From Plasmopara viticola (lineage: Eukaryota > Oomycota > Peronosporomycetes > Peronosporales > Peronosporaceae), in contig MBPM02000012.1 of NCBI GenBank assembly GCA_001695595.3, forward strand, positions 310,001 to 374,000: a DNA stretch of 64,000 nucleotides, written 5' to 3'. The notes under the pieces are model-generated. The model saw nothing but the letters and a program-made list of their open reading frames with translations, made no database searches and was not told the origin of the DNA. Numbering within the stretch: the stretch's first letter is position 1; each line of letters begins with the position of its first letter. Of this stretch, positions 1 through 9,775 are shown piece by piece. The translations under genes were made by a program, and so were the position numbers.

Positions 1-180
1 ATCTTAATTTTGAGATTTTGTCTGCGTTGAAAAATTATTTTATCGAATTAGTATAAAGCCTAGTAGTGCACATGCACTCGAGCACTGCCCACAAAAGGAT
101 TATGCAATCTTTTAACGTCTGTTTTCCGCGCTCTACTCGAGCAAGGACAAGTCGTTGTTAGAGTATGTTTTTCTATACGT
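1..180. other. no feature recognised
   Basis: AT-rich sequence with no convincing reading frame. It leads into a dispersed repeat that has a second copy near 55.3 kb. Confidence 0.3.
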
Positions 181-960
181 TGTATGGGACCTAAACAATT
201 GCGTCAATCGATATATCAAAGTCACGGAAGTCTTCAGACCAAGACTGATAGTTCTATGAGCATACAGCCCAGAGTTTTCACCTTTGGCCAATCTTATAGC
301 TCTCTCCTTAAGGAAGAATTATCACCCATCGACTGAGTCGAGTGCTACGTACATTGCACATCCCAATTTGCTGTTTTGCTCTTTATTAGTGCTAAAAATT
401 GGCGGCTGTGCCAGGATCGTGGCCACGTATAGTGTAATCATAAGCGTGTACGATGCTCCACTTACCATTCGATTTTTCGACACAAAGTGTCGGCGAGGAG
501 AGAGAAATATTCTGTTCTTACCTGCGTTCACCTCGAAAATATTGGAAAGCTTAAATGACGTTACGCTGCTCCTGTAGTAAGGGCTTCCGCCATATCAAAT
601 AGTACGTATTAGCGGAATCAAAGCAATTTTCTGGCGTACACCTTCACCAGGTGGCAGCACTAAAACTTGGTCTCGTGAGACTTCATCTTTGTATTCTTTT
701 TATAGAAAAAGCACGAGTTCGGCCGATCATTCATAGTCAAATTTTTATCCGTACAAACAAAAATTTTATTTGTGTCATCCAAGAGCGCTTAATCAACCTT
801 GGTATTTGTTGTCATTCTTACAGCTTTATCAAAAGTGTTAGAAGTACACAAACTACCTCCATTTTGGCTGCACCTGATAAGTCGGTTATTGTCACCTCTT
901 CGAAATGGGTCTTTTATATATTTCAGTCGGCAAAGTTTGTAGCTTTTGAACGAAAATGAC
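180..960 (+). repeat. dispersed repeat T, copy 1
   Basis: Diverged but alignable to 55280-56280 in the same orientation. Shared landmarks in order are an ACCTAAACAATTGCG-like block, a block ending in CAGAGTTTTCACCTT, a TAAGCGTGTACG block, a TTTTTCGACACAAAGTGT block, and a GGTCTCGTGAGACTTCATCTT block followed by TTTTTATCCGTAC. No protein domain is recognisable, and the small open frames here are broken and unlike each other between copies. It is probably an old transposon or retroelement remnant of unknown class. Confidence 0.5.
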
Positions 961-3340
961 TAAACCCTTGTTATATTTGTGCTGCAAGAAATTGTTTCTG
1001 CAGATGATACACATATTTACCTGAAGATGTCGGTCAGCGCATCTCAGGTGGAAAAGCCGCCCCGCCATATATATTAAACGTAAGTGCTCATTCATATCCT
1101 CTTCCGCCAAGCTTTGAGATGGCCGAAGTCGTCCTGTTTGCAACAACATGAATATATTGATCTTCCTCTTCCAAATAAAATCCACTCACTTCATTGAAGG
1201 TCTTTATGCCCACTGTGAGTGGATTTATTTTTTGCGGGGCATTAGCCTCAGGTGCTGACGTCATCAATGCGGACGACGCGGGCCTAATGCTGAAGTTGGT
1301 ATAGAAAAACATATTTATGGCTGGAAAGCGCCTTTAGACATGCATTGGTTGCGTTGGGATCTTGTGCAATCAAATGTTGCACCCTCTCAGGTTTAAGTTA
1401 GAGAAGTGTAAGCTAATTTTGTCATTTCCATATTCCGTGAGGCAAATATGTGTATCGAAACGTCTTCAAAAAGACTAAGTATTTGTGACTCAGACATAGA
1501 TTGACTACAACTTATACCAAGATTGCCGCCATGTATTGCTTAAAGATAGCGTGAATCTAGATCGCTGATTACTTGCAAGCAATACGAGTCGCACTTTACT
1601 ATTTGCACGTCTTCAAGAGTCAGTATTAGTTATAAAAATGCAATAGAGCTCACCAACTAAGGTCTCTCTTTTTGTAATGAAATGGTTGAAGTAGCCTTAT
1701 TTATAGTGCATTCGGAAGCATTTTTGCGATTCGCAATTACCATCTAAATGCACGAACATTGATACCAGTACAGCTAATCAGCACGTGTAAACTCATGCAC
1801 ATTTACAAAAAGCTAAGAGGAAACACATTAGCCGTACAAATTGCTCGAAATAATGTACAAATCACGTCTACGTGGTAAGCTGTGTATAATGGCTTTTTCT
1901 TTTTTCTACCAGTATTGGCGGTGCGTATTGTCTTAGACCTTATGATTTGCAGCGGACTCTCAATACTCGACGTAGCCGTATGACGCGTTTAGTTGTTTCA
2001 GCATGTATGCTTTTAGAAGGCCCGGACATTCGAAGTTTACCCAAAACAGACAAGCGTGTGCATTCAACAATGCCGTTTGCGATGGGCTGGGTGGCTTACT
2101 AGCCGACGCTATTTTTAACACGCATCGAGTCTCCGCTTTTAAACAGCGGGCTTGACGAAAACGAAGGTGAAACCCGTTTAATGTTACAAATCACACTGCT
2201 AAAAAAGGCCAGTGTACTCTTGGCCGTGAGTCACTCTGCAGATCACACATCGTGTAATTTTTTATACAAATTTTGGCCGTTGAAAACCATACTTTGCGGC
2301 CGTTGGCTACAAATTTGGGGCGTGCTTTTTGTGCACCACCAAAGAATCGCATTGGCCATTCACTTTACCTGAAAAAGGGGTAGTGTATTCAATCTGGGTG
2401 TGAAATTAAGAATCACAACCACCACATGTTAGCAGAGAACTTTCTTTATACTTTAACAAGTTTAAACAATGTGTGGAAATGATAGTTTGATCAAGTCCAT
2501 GAGCTCAATGTTCGGCTTAAACACTCTTAAAAATTAGAGACAGTTCGGATGTCTTGGATTTGGCGAGCTCCATATCGATTGTGGGTAGGTGGCTGGCACC
2601 GTAAGAGACCTGCCTGCTGGTTAAAGAATACATATTGCTAAAATTAATGTTCTTTTTCTGCTTAGGGCTCCAAATGACTCATGAGAACATAGTGTAAAAC
2701 CTGATCACACCTATCTAGAGCATTTTGTAAAGCGAGATATTTAAGCGGCTTTACAAGAAAGTATGGCGTACCTCTCCTCTAAGATGTGCTTCACACGGAC
2801 ATGCGGCTCACGTTGGTGGTCAGCAAAATATGTAGGTAGCGACTATAGTCTAGTCCTTAGGCTCTCGTCAGCTCCTGCACAAGTGGGCTCACCTTTCTTG
2901 TAAATCAGCTCGGCTAGTCGAGTTGAGTAACTTGAAGCGCTCAACACCCTTTCGGAGAGTGTGTATCGTATCCAAACTCTTCTCGACCAATCTAATTGCT
3001 GCAGTCCTAGCACACGCTGGCCAAATTGCGGCTGGGAGCTCCACAATAGATGCAAAGGTGTGGCCGGCTGCTTAAAGTACACAGCTATGAAAGTAAACAG
3101 CCCCAAGGCCTTAATAATTGTATGACAATAAGGCATTTGGCACTTCTATAAGCCACTTCATGGTTGCCAGAGCTCTTCGTGGTGCTTGAGTAAAACAAGA
3201 CTTTTTTTATGTAACGGGTCACTACATAAGGCCAAGCTATTATGGCTTTCCGTAATAAGAAAAAGGCTAATCTGGTTCCTGGTGCATGGTCGTAGAAAAA
3301 ATATAGTCCCTGCCTAAATTTTAATTTCGTTTAGTACGTA
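961..3340. other. intergenic, no supported gene
   Basis: Only short open frames of 60-100 codons, most without an ATG, with no family resemblance that I recognise. I see no repeat unit shared with the rest of the window. It is likely decayed mobile DNA or intergenic sequence. Confidence 0.3.
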
Positions 3341-3344
3341 TATA

Positions 3345-3425
3345 GAATTCTGGGTCCAAGCTCAAATGCAAGCCCAAATGCAACAGGCTAATGAGCGCTC
3401 CGATTATGAATACCGTGATAGAACT
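3345..3425 (+). mobile_element. gypsy gag fragment (short)
   Basis: This short stretch contains a tandem AAGC(T/C)CAAATGC phrase followed by CAACAG and GAGCGC. The same phrase occurs at 22498-22540, at the start of the gypsy-like gag-protease-RT fragment. Glutamine/methionine-rich stretches of this sort are common at gag starts. Only about 80 bp are recognisable. The DNA around it (3425-3810) shows nothing I can name. Confidence 0.4.
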
Positions 3426-3814
3426 ACAAGCTGCAATCTATTGCATTGATCAATTACCGTACGATTAGAAGTAGTAAACCGTCGTTCACCGATCGTCTTT
3501 CTAAATCTCCGAGATCCGCTGCTGTCGGACAAGTATCTCACTGCTCAGCCAATTTGCAAAGTTATATGGGCCCGAGGAGGCGGCTGCACTTGGAGCTTCC
3601 CTGTAGTAGGCAAATTGCATAGTAGCATTTGAACTGTTCGAGTAAAGTCTATGCTCTAGAGCCCGAGGAGAACAAATTTATAGTCTCAGCCGGTAAACGT
3701 TAGGCTTTCACCTTTTGAAGGCACGATAAAGTAATATATATTCCTCTGTATCTGAAAGTAGATATAGTCGCTTGGTCATAAGTAGTAATTACAATATTCG
3801 TATTTACTTACCTC

Positions 3815-4975
3815 TTCTCTTCGAAAGGGTTGGGGTGACGCCTCCTTCCAAGCGCGGGGGCTAAATGCTCGCGCGCTTCGGGCAGGTGCTCTCGAGCATC
3901 TGCAGGTCTCTAACGAGTCTCACCCTCGACGCGACGGTCTCCAGCACCAGGCCAAACCCCCTTAACCGCGCCAACCGCATCCGGATTGGCTCCTTTAATG
4001 TGAATTCTCTAGGTTCGAAGCGCAAGAAGCACGAAACACTCCCCGAAGATCTCCGGCGCTACCGCGTCGATATCCTTGGATTTCGAGAAACCAAGATCTA
4101 CGATAGGGGTGAGCACCGCATTGATGTCTTCCTTCTTCTAACCCAGAAGAAAAAAAAAAAACGAAGCCAAGACCAAAGTCACCAAAATCCGCCGCCACTG
4201 CAACCCGTCAGGCGCCACTCGACACGCCCGAGCCCGAGAAGAAACCTGGCGCCACACGAAGAAGCTCGGAACACTTCTCGGCGATATTGAAGATCTATCC
4301 CGACGCAAGTCCCTGGCCACCCTCGCGCTCCACCGCCTCTGGTCCGTCTGGCTCCGCCCCACGCTCATCTCACCCAAGACCCGCACTCGACTGTACAACA
4401 CCTACGTTCTAATAATTCTGCTGTACAACTGCGCCACCTGGGCTCTTACCAAGTCAGAACTCCACGGCCTCGAGAATTTCCATCGCCGCCAGCTTCGCTA
4501 CGCTCTTGGCTATCGCTACCCCCGACCCATTTCGAATGCAAGACTCTACGACCTCTGTAATGAGCGGCCGCTGAGACTACGACTGACACAAGCTCGCTGG
4601 CGCGTGTTTGGCCATGTACTTCGCCGCAATCCCGACATTCCGGCTAAACTCCAGATGCGTGCCTACTTCTTCTCCACCGCAGCAAAATGGCGCGGACGTC
4701 CCCGCACCACGCTTCCCTCAACAATCCACCACGACCTTGTTTCCTGTGGCTCCGGCTTTCGACTCCGGACAGCACAAGACCTCGAAGTGCTTCGTACCCT
4801 TGCACAAGACCGAAAGAGATGGAAGACCCTCACGACCTCGGTGCTGGATGCACTGCCCGCCGAACGAGACACGACGTATGCGTACCCCACTCTGTGCCGT
4901 GGACTAGCCAGACTGAGCCTAGCACGTGCATAACTTGGCAACGCGATAACGTAATACATTACACTACATACTTTT
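3815..4975 (+). mobile_element. internally deleted LINE (non-LTR retrotransposon)
   Basis: The 5' part (3865-4140) encodes the start of an apurinic-type endonuclease domain: IRIGSFNVNSLG, then a segment ending RYRVDILGFRETKI. After an A-rich run at about 4147-4160 the frame changes. From 4166 to 4933 a second open stretch reads the far C-terminal part of a LINE ORF2: the RT thumb region (LYNTYVLIILLYNCATW) and a post-RT segment with GHVLRRNPDIP and RGRPRTTL. Most of the endonuclease and the catalytic RT core are absent, so this is a dead, internally deleted copy. It is markedly GC-richer than its surroundings. Its 3' end runs into an irregular TAATACA-type tail near 4950-4975, as expected for a LINE 3' end. 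The same 5' and 3' ends recur inverted at 36505-36850. Confidence 0.8.
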
Positions 4976-5775
4976 TCTTTCAGCGCCTTAACTTTCGAAG
5001 CACGACAGCCTGTGAAATAAGTCATTCCAGTCGTCAAGGTATTACAGCAACCCAAATCTGCTGCTTTGGCTTACTAATCAAACGACTTGAGAAGATGTAT
5101 GGATCTAGTATAGTGCTTAAACAGTCACAATTGTAAGATTTGGCCATTGCGCATTTTGAGGGTCTCTATCTTCAATCCTAGCTCAAAGCAAGCCGACGTC
5201 AACGCCATGCTCTTACAAACTTGAACAGGGACTCAGACTGACCGATTGATCATACTTGCATCTCAATGAACGGAACCGCGAGAGCTGGAGGAAGAAGCTA
5301 TGGCCATGCGAGGAAAAATTAAGGTTCCTGTCGTCGTGTAAACTTTAGGCTCTACCAGCCGAACCTTGTTGCTTGTTTAATGTCTTTGCTAATTTGTCAT
5401 AGAATCCCTAGCAGCTTGCAAAACAAATTAACTGATTCGCATCGCCATGATCATTACTGCGAAAATTATTATCATACAATTGCAGCGCCTTTTAATTAAA
5501 TTCAATAGAGGCAAACTGGCTAGCAGCTCCGTATTCGCGCCTTGCCTATTTTGGTTGCTAAAGTCGCCACGTATACAATTTGTTGTATACGAAAAAATTT
5601 ACGTCTTCGAAAATGTCGAAACGCAAATTAGTTGTCTGCATCCATGACATCGAATCGATATACAGTAGATGCCGGTCATTTGCCCTAGAAGCATATAATA
5701 GTAGCATCTGACTGCCTGCAGTTGATTATCAGATCCGATAAAATATCTAGATTATTGATTCTTTCTGTATTCTCC
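4976..5775. other. effector upstream region, no gene
   Basis: No recognisable coding sequence lies between the LINE tail and the first intact effector. The last 25 bp before the ATG (pyrimidine-rich, ending TATTCTCC) match the leader of the broken effector at 50021 and so belong to the duplicated effector unit. Confidence 0.4.
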
Positions 5776-7923
5776 ATGCGCGGCGCTTTTTTCGTGGCTA
5801 TCGCGCTTCTTGTCGCGGCCGGCAGCCAAGAAGCTGCTGGCTTTGACCAAGACGAGCTTCAACATGGCAATGACTTCATGGCGTCTGCCAACGCAACCGA
5901 TGAAATGTTGCAGAATCGGGTGCTTCAAGTAAGTCGTAACCCAAAGGACGACTTAAGGCACTTGGCGGACAATGAAGAGCGCGCGCCTTCAGCTCTACCC
6001 AGTTTCTTAAAAATGGTCAAAGCTTCAGATTATATTGCAACTGCGGCTAATGTGATGAGCATGGAGGGAGAAGCAAATGCGATTGAAGCAGCTTCGAAGA
6101 ACCTAAATAAATTAAGAAGCAACGAGCGCCAGCGCATCGCCCCGACGCCTAACAATGCGGTTGGACAAAGAGTGCGCACTTGGGCAAATCCAGAAAAAGC
6201 TCCAGTGTCGGTGGCAAACGATAATTCATTAAAATTGGCGAAAAAAAAGATGAAACGTCCAACAGCCATCGTGGAAAACGCTGCGAGGCCTGTGACACAG
6301 CACGACCACCGACCTGCGCCTTCTAACCCGTCCACGATCAACGCCATAAAGCTTGATCGACTGTACAACCAGCTGACCACTCAAAAGGCGTTACAGCTTG
6401 ATAAGAACGAGCATCTTGATGGGGAGGAAAATTTACGAGAAGAAGATTTAGGATCGTTCGATCTTTTGCACTTATCTAAAGAATCTGCGCGACTGACGGT
6501 GGTGAATCGTCAAGAAGCAAGCGAATTAAAAGCAGCCTCAAAGAATTTGATTCAGTTGGAAAGCAACAAGCGCAAGCGCATCGCCCCGACGCCGACCAAT
6601 GTGGTTGAACTAGTAGTGCGTACTCGGCCAGAGCCATACGAGTTTTCGGTGTTGGTGGCAGACGATATACCGTCTGTATTGGCGAAAAGAGTTCAAACGA
6701 ACGGTCCGACAGCTATCATTAATAACGCTGCAAGGTTCTTAAAGCAACACGACTACCGACGTGCGCCTCCAGGCCCTTCCACGATTGGCGCCGAAGCTTC
6801 AGATGGTCGACTTAACAAGCAGCTGATCGATCAGAAGGCGATACAGCTCGACAAGAACGATCACGTTGACGAAAATCTTTGGCGAGAGGAACTGATATCA
6901 GTCGATCAACTTATGCACCTGCTAGACGAATTCGACGATTCTGCGCATCCCACCACAACGAATCGTCAGGAAGCAAGTGCAATTGAAGTAGCTACAAAGA
7001 ACTTAAATCATTTAGAAAGCAACACGCACCAGCGCATCGCCTCGACGTCGAACAATGTGGGTAAACAAGTAGTGCATACTCGGCCAGATCTTGACAAATC
7101 TTTGGTGTCGGTGGTAAACGATGACCCATTAAAACCGGCGAAAAGACGGAAGACGAAACGTCCGACAACTAGCATGGGAAACGCTGCAAGTTTTGCAAAG
7201 CAACACAACTACGGACCCGCGCCTCCAGTCTTCTCTGCGCATAGCGCCGAAGCTCCAAATAGTCGACTCAACAACCAACAAATCGATCAGAAGGCGCTAC
7301 AGCTTGAAAAGAACAGCCGCGTTGACGATGCCGAAAGTTTACGAAAAGATGATTCACATCCAGTCGAACACCTTATGCACTTGCGCGAAGAAAATGACAA
7401 ACCTTCGCACTCCACGCCAGTAAATCATCAAAAACGACCCATAGATTGGACGGACGCATTCACGAATGGCCTCTATACGTCTCCAAAACATGTAGTAAAC
7501 GAAGAGGTGAATAAGGTCCACGCGGCATTTCTAGCGACCTTCAACCTGCCATTCCAGCACTATCTACTAGAGACAGTGGTAATGCTAAAATTAGTCCAAT
7601 GGAAGAGAAATTCAAGTCCAAACAACGTCAAAACTTCTTATACACTCCAGACTCTAGCAAAAACCCAGAAGCATTCAACACTTTTACAGAAAGCGCTGGG
7701 CCCAGATTTGACGAAGTTGCTTGGGGAAGGAGAGACGATGGTACCAAACAGTTTGGAAAACTTGCAGGAGGCCTATAATGTGAAATTGGTCATCATGTAC
7801 GAATTATTCTACAATTTTTGTCACGAACGTAAGGATTTAGTCGAAGGCCTTCCTCGCAAAAATAGGCCTAGACAATGGATTCTAATGCTTACAACTCCAT
7901 CTAGTGGCAACAAAAATCATTGA
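5776..7923 (+). CDS. secreted RxLR-like effector, three-repeat form
   Basis: Predicted secreted effector of 715 residues. I chose the ATG at 5776 because it begins the hydrophobic signal peptide shared with all relatives; the frame is open further upstream but without another ATG. Residues 1-22 are the signal peptide. RVLQ (48-51) sits where RxLR is expected, and NEER (66-69) matches the acidic-EER motif. In known RxLR effectors this N-terminal region goes with delivery into host cells. Three repeats of about 150 residues begin near 102, 250 and 402 (A-I-E-A-A-S-K-N-like starts). Each contains a basic patch followed by PTA or PTT (KKKMKRPTAI in repeat 1), a (H/Q)HDYRxAP phrase and an L-I-T-Q-K-A-L-Q-L-D-K phrase. 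A C-terminal domain (about 545-715) has the N(E)EVNKVHAAFL helix and LFYNFCHER. No intron is needed. The family is inferred from architecture; the host target is unknown. Basic patches could act as nuclear localisation signals, which is inference. Confidence 0.85.
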   Translation: MRGAFFVAIALLVAAGSQEAAGFDQDELQHGNDFMASANATDEMLQNRVLQVSRNPKDDLRHLADNEERAPSALPSFLKMVKASDYIATAANVMSMEGEANAIEAASKNLNKLRSNERQRIAPTPNNAVGQRVRTWANPEKAPVSVANDNSLKLAKKKMKRPTAIVENAARPVTQHDHRPAPSNPSTINAIKLDRLYNQLTTQKALQLDKNEHLDGEENLREEDLGSFDLLHLSKESARLTVVNRQEASELKAASKNLIQLESNKRKRIAPTPTNVVELVVRTRPEPYEFSVLVADDIPSVLAKRVQTNGPTAIINNAARFLKQHDYRRAPPGPSTIGAEASDGRLNKQLIDQKAIQLDKNDHVDENLWREELISVDQLMHLLDEFDDSAHPTTTNRQEASAIEVATKNLNHLESNTHQRIASTSNNVGKQVVHTRPDLDKSLVSVVNDDPLKPAKRRKTKRPTTSMGNAASFAKQHNYGPAPPVFSAHSAEAPNSRLNNQQIDQKALQLEKNSRVDDAESLRKDDSHPVEHLMHLREENDKPSHSTPVNHQKRPIDWTDAFTNGLYTSPKHVVNEEVNKVHAAFLATFNLPFQHYLLETVVMLKLVQWKRNSSPNNVKTSYTLQTLAKTQKHSTLLQKALGPDLTKLLGEGETMVPNSLENLQEAYNVKLVIMYELFYNFCHERKDLVEGLPRKNRPRQWILMLTTPSSGNKNH

Positions 7924-8240
7924 GTTTCACTTTTCCATGGCCAAATACGCACAATTTCGGTAAGGTATATCGGCGCTTTACTGTTGGACCTGGAGCTACC
8001 ACGGTGTGAAGGCTTTACAGGTAACATCATACAAGAAAGCCCTTTTTTGTAATTAACAAAGTTTGACGTAAATGTTTCGTTGGATTTGGATTGTCATTGT
8101 TTACCAGACATAAAGAATATCTAAGCTCTGCTTCGTTGCATCACTTCGTTGTTGTCGTCCTGAGTAAAACATTACTATTGGCACTGTATGGTCGCTAATC
8201 TTTGACACAAAGCTTCAGACCTAAATATGACTAGTTTTTA
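7924..8240 (+). other. duplicated effector 3' flank
   Basis: After the stop codon there is a conserved stretch (CGGCGCTTTACTGTTGGACC, then ACCACGGTGTGAAGG, CTTTACAGGTAAC and GTATGGTCGCTAATCTTTGACAC). It recurs after the effector copies at 11455, 17520, 52187 and 60560, and in reverse after those at 25 kb, 31.5 kb and 44.4 kb. It is probably 3' UTR plus flank copied with each gene. DNA from 8241 to 8757 shows no recognisable gene. Confidence 0.55.
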
Positions 8241-8700
8241 TCTATTCATTTATGTGTGTTGGTCCCGTAAAAATCGTACTTGAAAAATTATTTGACATAT
8301 TTGCATATTCGTTTGAAATTGCTTGTGGTAAAATTAATGCCAAGCGCTGCATATAATCAACGCATACGACGGACATGCCGACTTCAGGACAGACTAGCCG
8401 GCTAAATGCTAGTGTAAAAGTGTACGATCGGACCATTTTGGCCACAGCTGTCTGTCCATCCCTTGAGCACTTGTAAATAAAATACAACTTACTTTTGTGA
8501 TTTACGGGTTCAATTGCGATAATTCTTACGTCGTGACACTCGAAACGTACATTCAAAACGCAAGCACAGTGTTGTAACTGAGACTCTTTCTCTAATAGAA
8601 GTGTGGATACTAACTAAATTGCGTCAAACGATGTTTATTTCAGCAAGTTGTAAATTTGGAAATATGTATCATTCGCTTACATACAATACCAAATTTGCAA

Positions 8701-8719
8701 CATCTACGTACTTGCTGTC
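8701..8719 (+). promoter_or_regulatory. shared effector upstream block (class 2)
   Basis: CATCTACGTACTTGCTGTC lies 38 bp before the ATG of the effector fragment at 8758. A near-identical block (with one extra G) lies at 49945-49964, 56 bp before the ATG of the broken effector at 50021. It is either a conserved promoter piece or simply duplicated sequence. Confidence 0.35.
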
Positions 8720-8757
8720 TGCAGCCAAGGTCGGTGGTCTCTTCCCTTACCATATCT

Positions 8758-8940
8758 ATGCGCGGCAATTACTACGTGGCTATCGCGCTTATCGTCGCGG
8801 CCGGCAGCCAAACAGCGGCTAAGTTTGACAAGGACGAGGTAAATAAGCACGTGACGATGACTTTATGGCGTCTATTAGCACAACCAATGGAATGTTGCAG
8901 ACTTTGTCCAGCCACATTGGCGGGCTTTTGAGGCGGTGCG
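8758..8940 (+). pseudogene. RxLR-like effector N-terminal fragment
   Basis: The ATG at 8758 starts a signal peptide (MRGNYYVAIALIVAAGSQ) typical of the family and continues to KFDKDEV. A frame change then follows near 8843. In the next frame the expected DDFMAS and GMLQT positions are recognisable up to about 8915. The RVLQ and EER motifs and all repeats are missing. The fragment runs directly into an oppositely oriented fragment of another family member (8930-9243), so it is a truncated, rearranged relic. Only the signal peptide reads cleanly. Confidence 0.75.
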
Positions 8941-9243
8941 CTGGCGCTTGTTGCTTTTTAATTGTTCCAAAATCGCACTTGCTCCTTCCCACGAACTTAC
9001 CACAGTACCTTAGGATATAGTTCTTAAAAATTCGTAAAGAGAGACTGCTTGGAGCTGAAGGTTTGCACTCGTTACTGTCCGCTGGGATGGACCCCACAAC
9101 ATTTTGTTTATTGTGCCAACAAAAGTCATGAAGTCATTGTCAGGTGCTTGTTGGGGCCCATTTTGGTCAATTCCAGCAGCTGTTTGCCGGCCAGCCTTTA
9201 ACAAAACGTAATATGCGTCGCAGTTAAGGGGAGAGACCACCAA
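8930..9243 (-). pseudogene. RxLR-like effector N-terminal fragment, inverted
   Basis: On the minus strand from about 9224 the sequence reads a degraded signal peptide (AYYVLLKAGRQTAAG). IDQNGPQQAPDNDFMT and INKMLWG follow, matching the family between signal peptide and RxLR position. The initiator ATG has become CTG. After a frame change, the start of the first repeat is recognisable near 8940-8960 (KSNKRQR-like). There it abuts the plus-strand fragment at 8758-8940. The pair is convergent and truncated at both inner ends, indicating an inversion or a joined deletion. It is a dead copy. Confidence 0.65.
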
Positions 9244-9271
9244 ACGACGCTATTTAAACATTAATTGATGA

Positions 9272-9292
9272 ATATCTGCACCCGATATACCG
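9272..9292 (-). promoter_or_regulatory. conserved effector upstream element (class 1)
   Basis: On the plus strand this reads ATATCTGCACCCGATATACC followed by G. The same element, with one or two changes, lies at 48988-49008 (same orientation) and 15845-15865 (reverse). In each case it is 38-46 bp upstream of the start codon position of an effector copy, with the inserted MULE excluded at 46.5 kb. Here it serves the broken minus-strand copy whose start was near 9224. The constant spacing suggests a core promoter element. It does not match the oomycete Inr/FPR consensus that I know. Confidence 0.5.
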
Positions 9293-9471
9293 TAACCTGC
9301 AGCAAGTACCGTTATTGCTATAGAAATGGTATGAAAGCGAACAAATAGATATTACCGAACTCTACAACATGCTGGCAAACTTGGCGTTGGTCTCGGTGTA
9401 ATTTTGAGACAAGCAATATTCCACCACTTCCACCACTTATAAAGAAAGAACTTATACTGACTTGATTTTAT

Positions 9472-9540
9472 GAATGCAGGACGTACAGCAGCTATCGCGC
9501 TACTCGTCGAGGTCGAAGTAGCTGGAGTCTGTTGTCATGG
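9472..9540 (+). pseudogene. effector signal-peptide remnant
   Basis: ATG at 9473 is followed by codons that read MNAGRTAAIALLVEVEVAG. This matches the family signal peptide pattern with MR lost and the core AIALLV kept. No further family sequence follows. It sits in the divergent intergenic region between the inverted fragment (8930-9243) and the intact effector at 9776. Confidence 0.4.
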
Positions 9541-9775
9541 TCTTGATAAATTTTATAGTATACACAAAAGATGTTGGATTGATATGAATGCTGTTTGGAT
9601 ATTCTTGCAGTGTTTGTAGCCTTTGTGATATGACAAAGCCTACTATTGCAATTGGTGGCTAACATTGCGAAAGCCTTAGCACGATTTATGTACGCACACT
9701 CAACATAAAGCGAAAAAAAGATCCGCTTGTCAAAAGATACTCGAATAACAATAAAAGCAGCGGTTAGATTTCTTC

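Noticed and set aside
1088..1312. 74-codon minus-strand frame with a moderately complex composition
   Set aside because: No recognised domain, no copy elsewhere and no signal peptide; could be chance.
4663..5136. Overlapping frames of 130-149 codons on both strands at 4.6-5.1 kb
   Set aside because: Shadows of the GC-rich LINE C-terminal coding frame, which is the only one matching a family.
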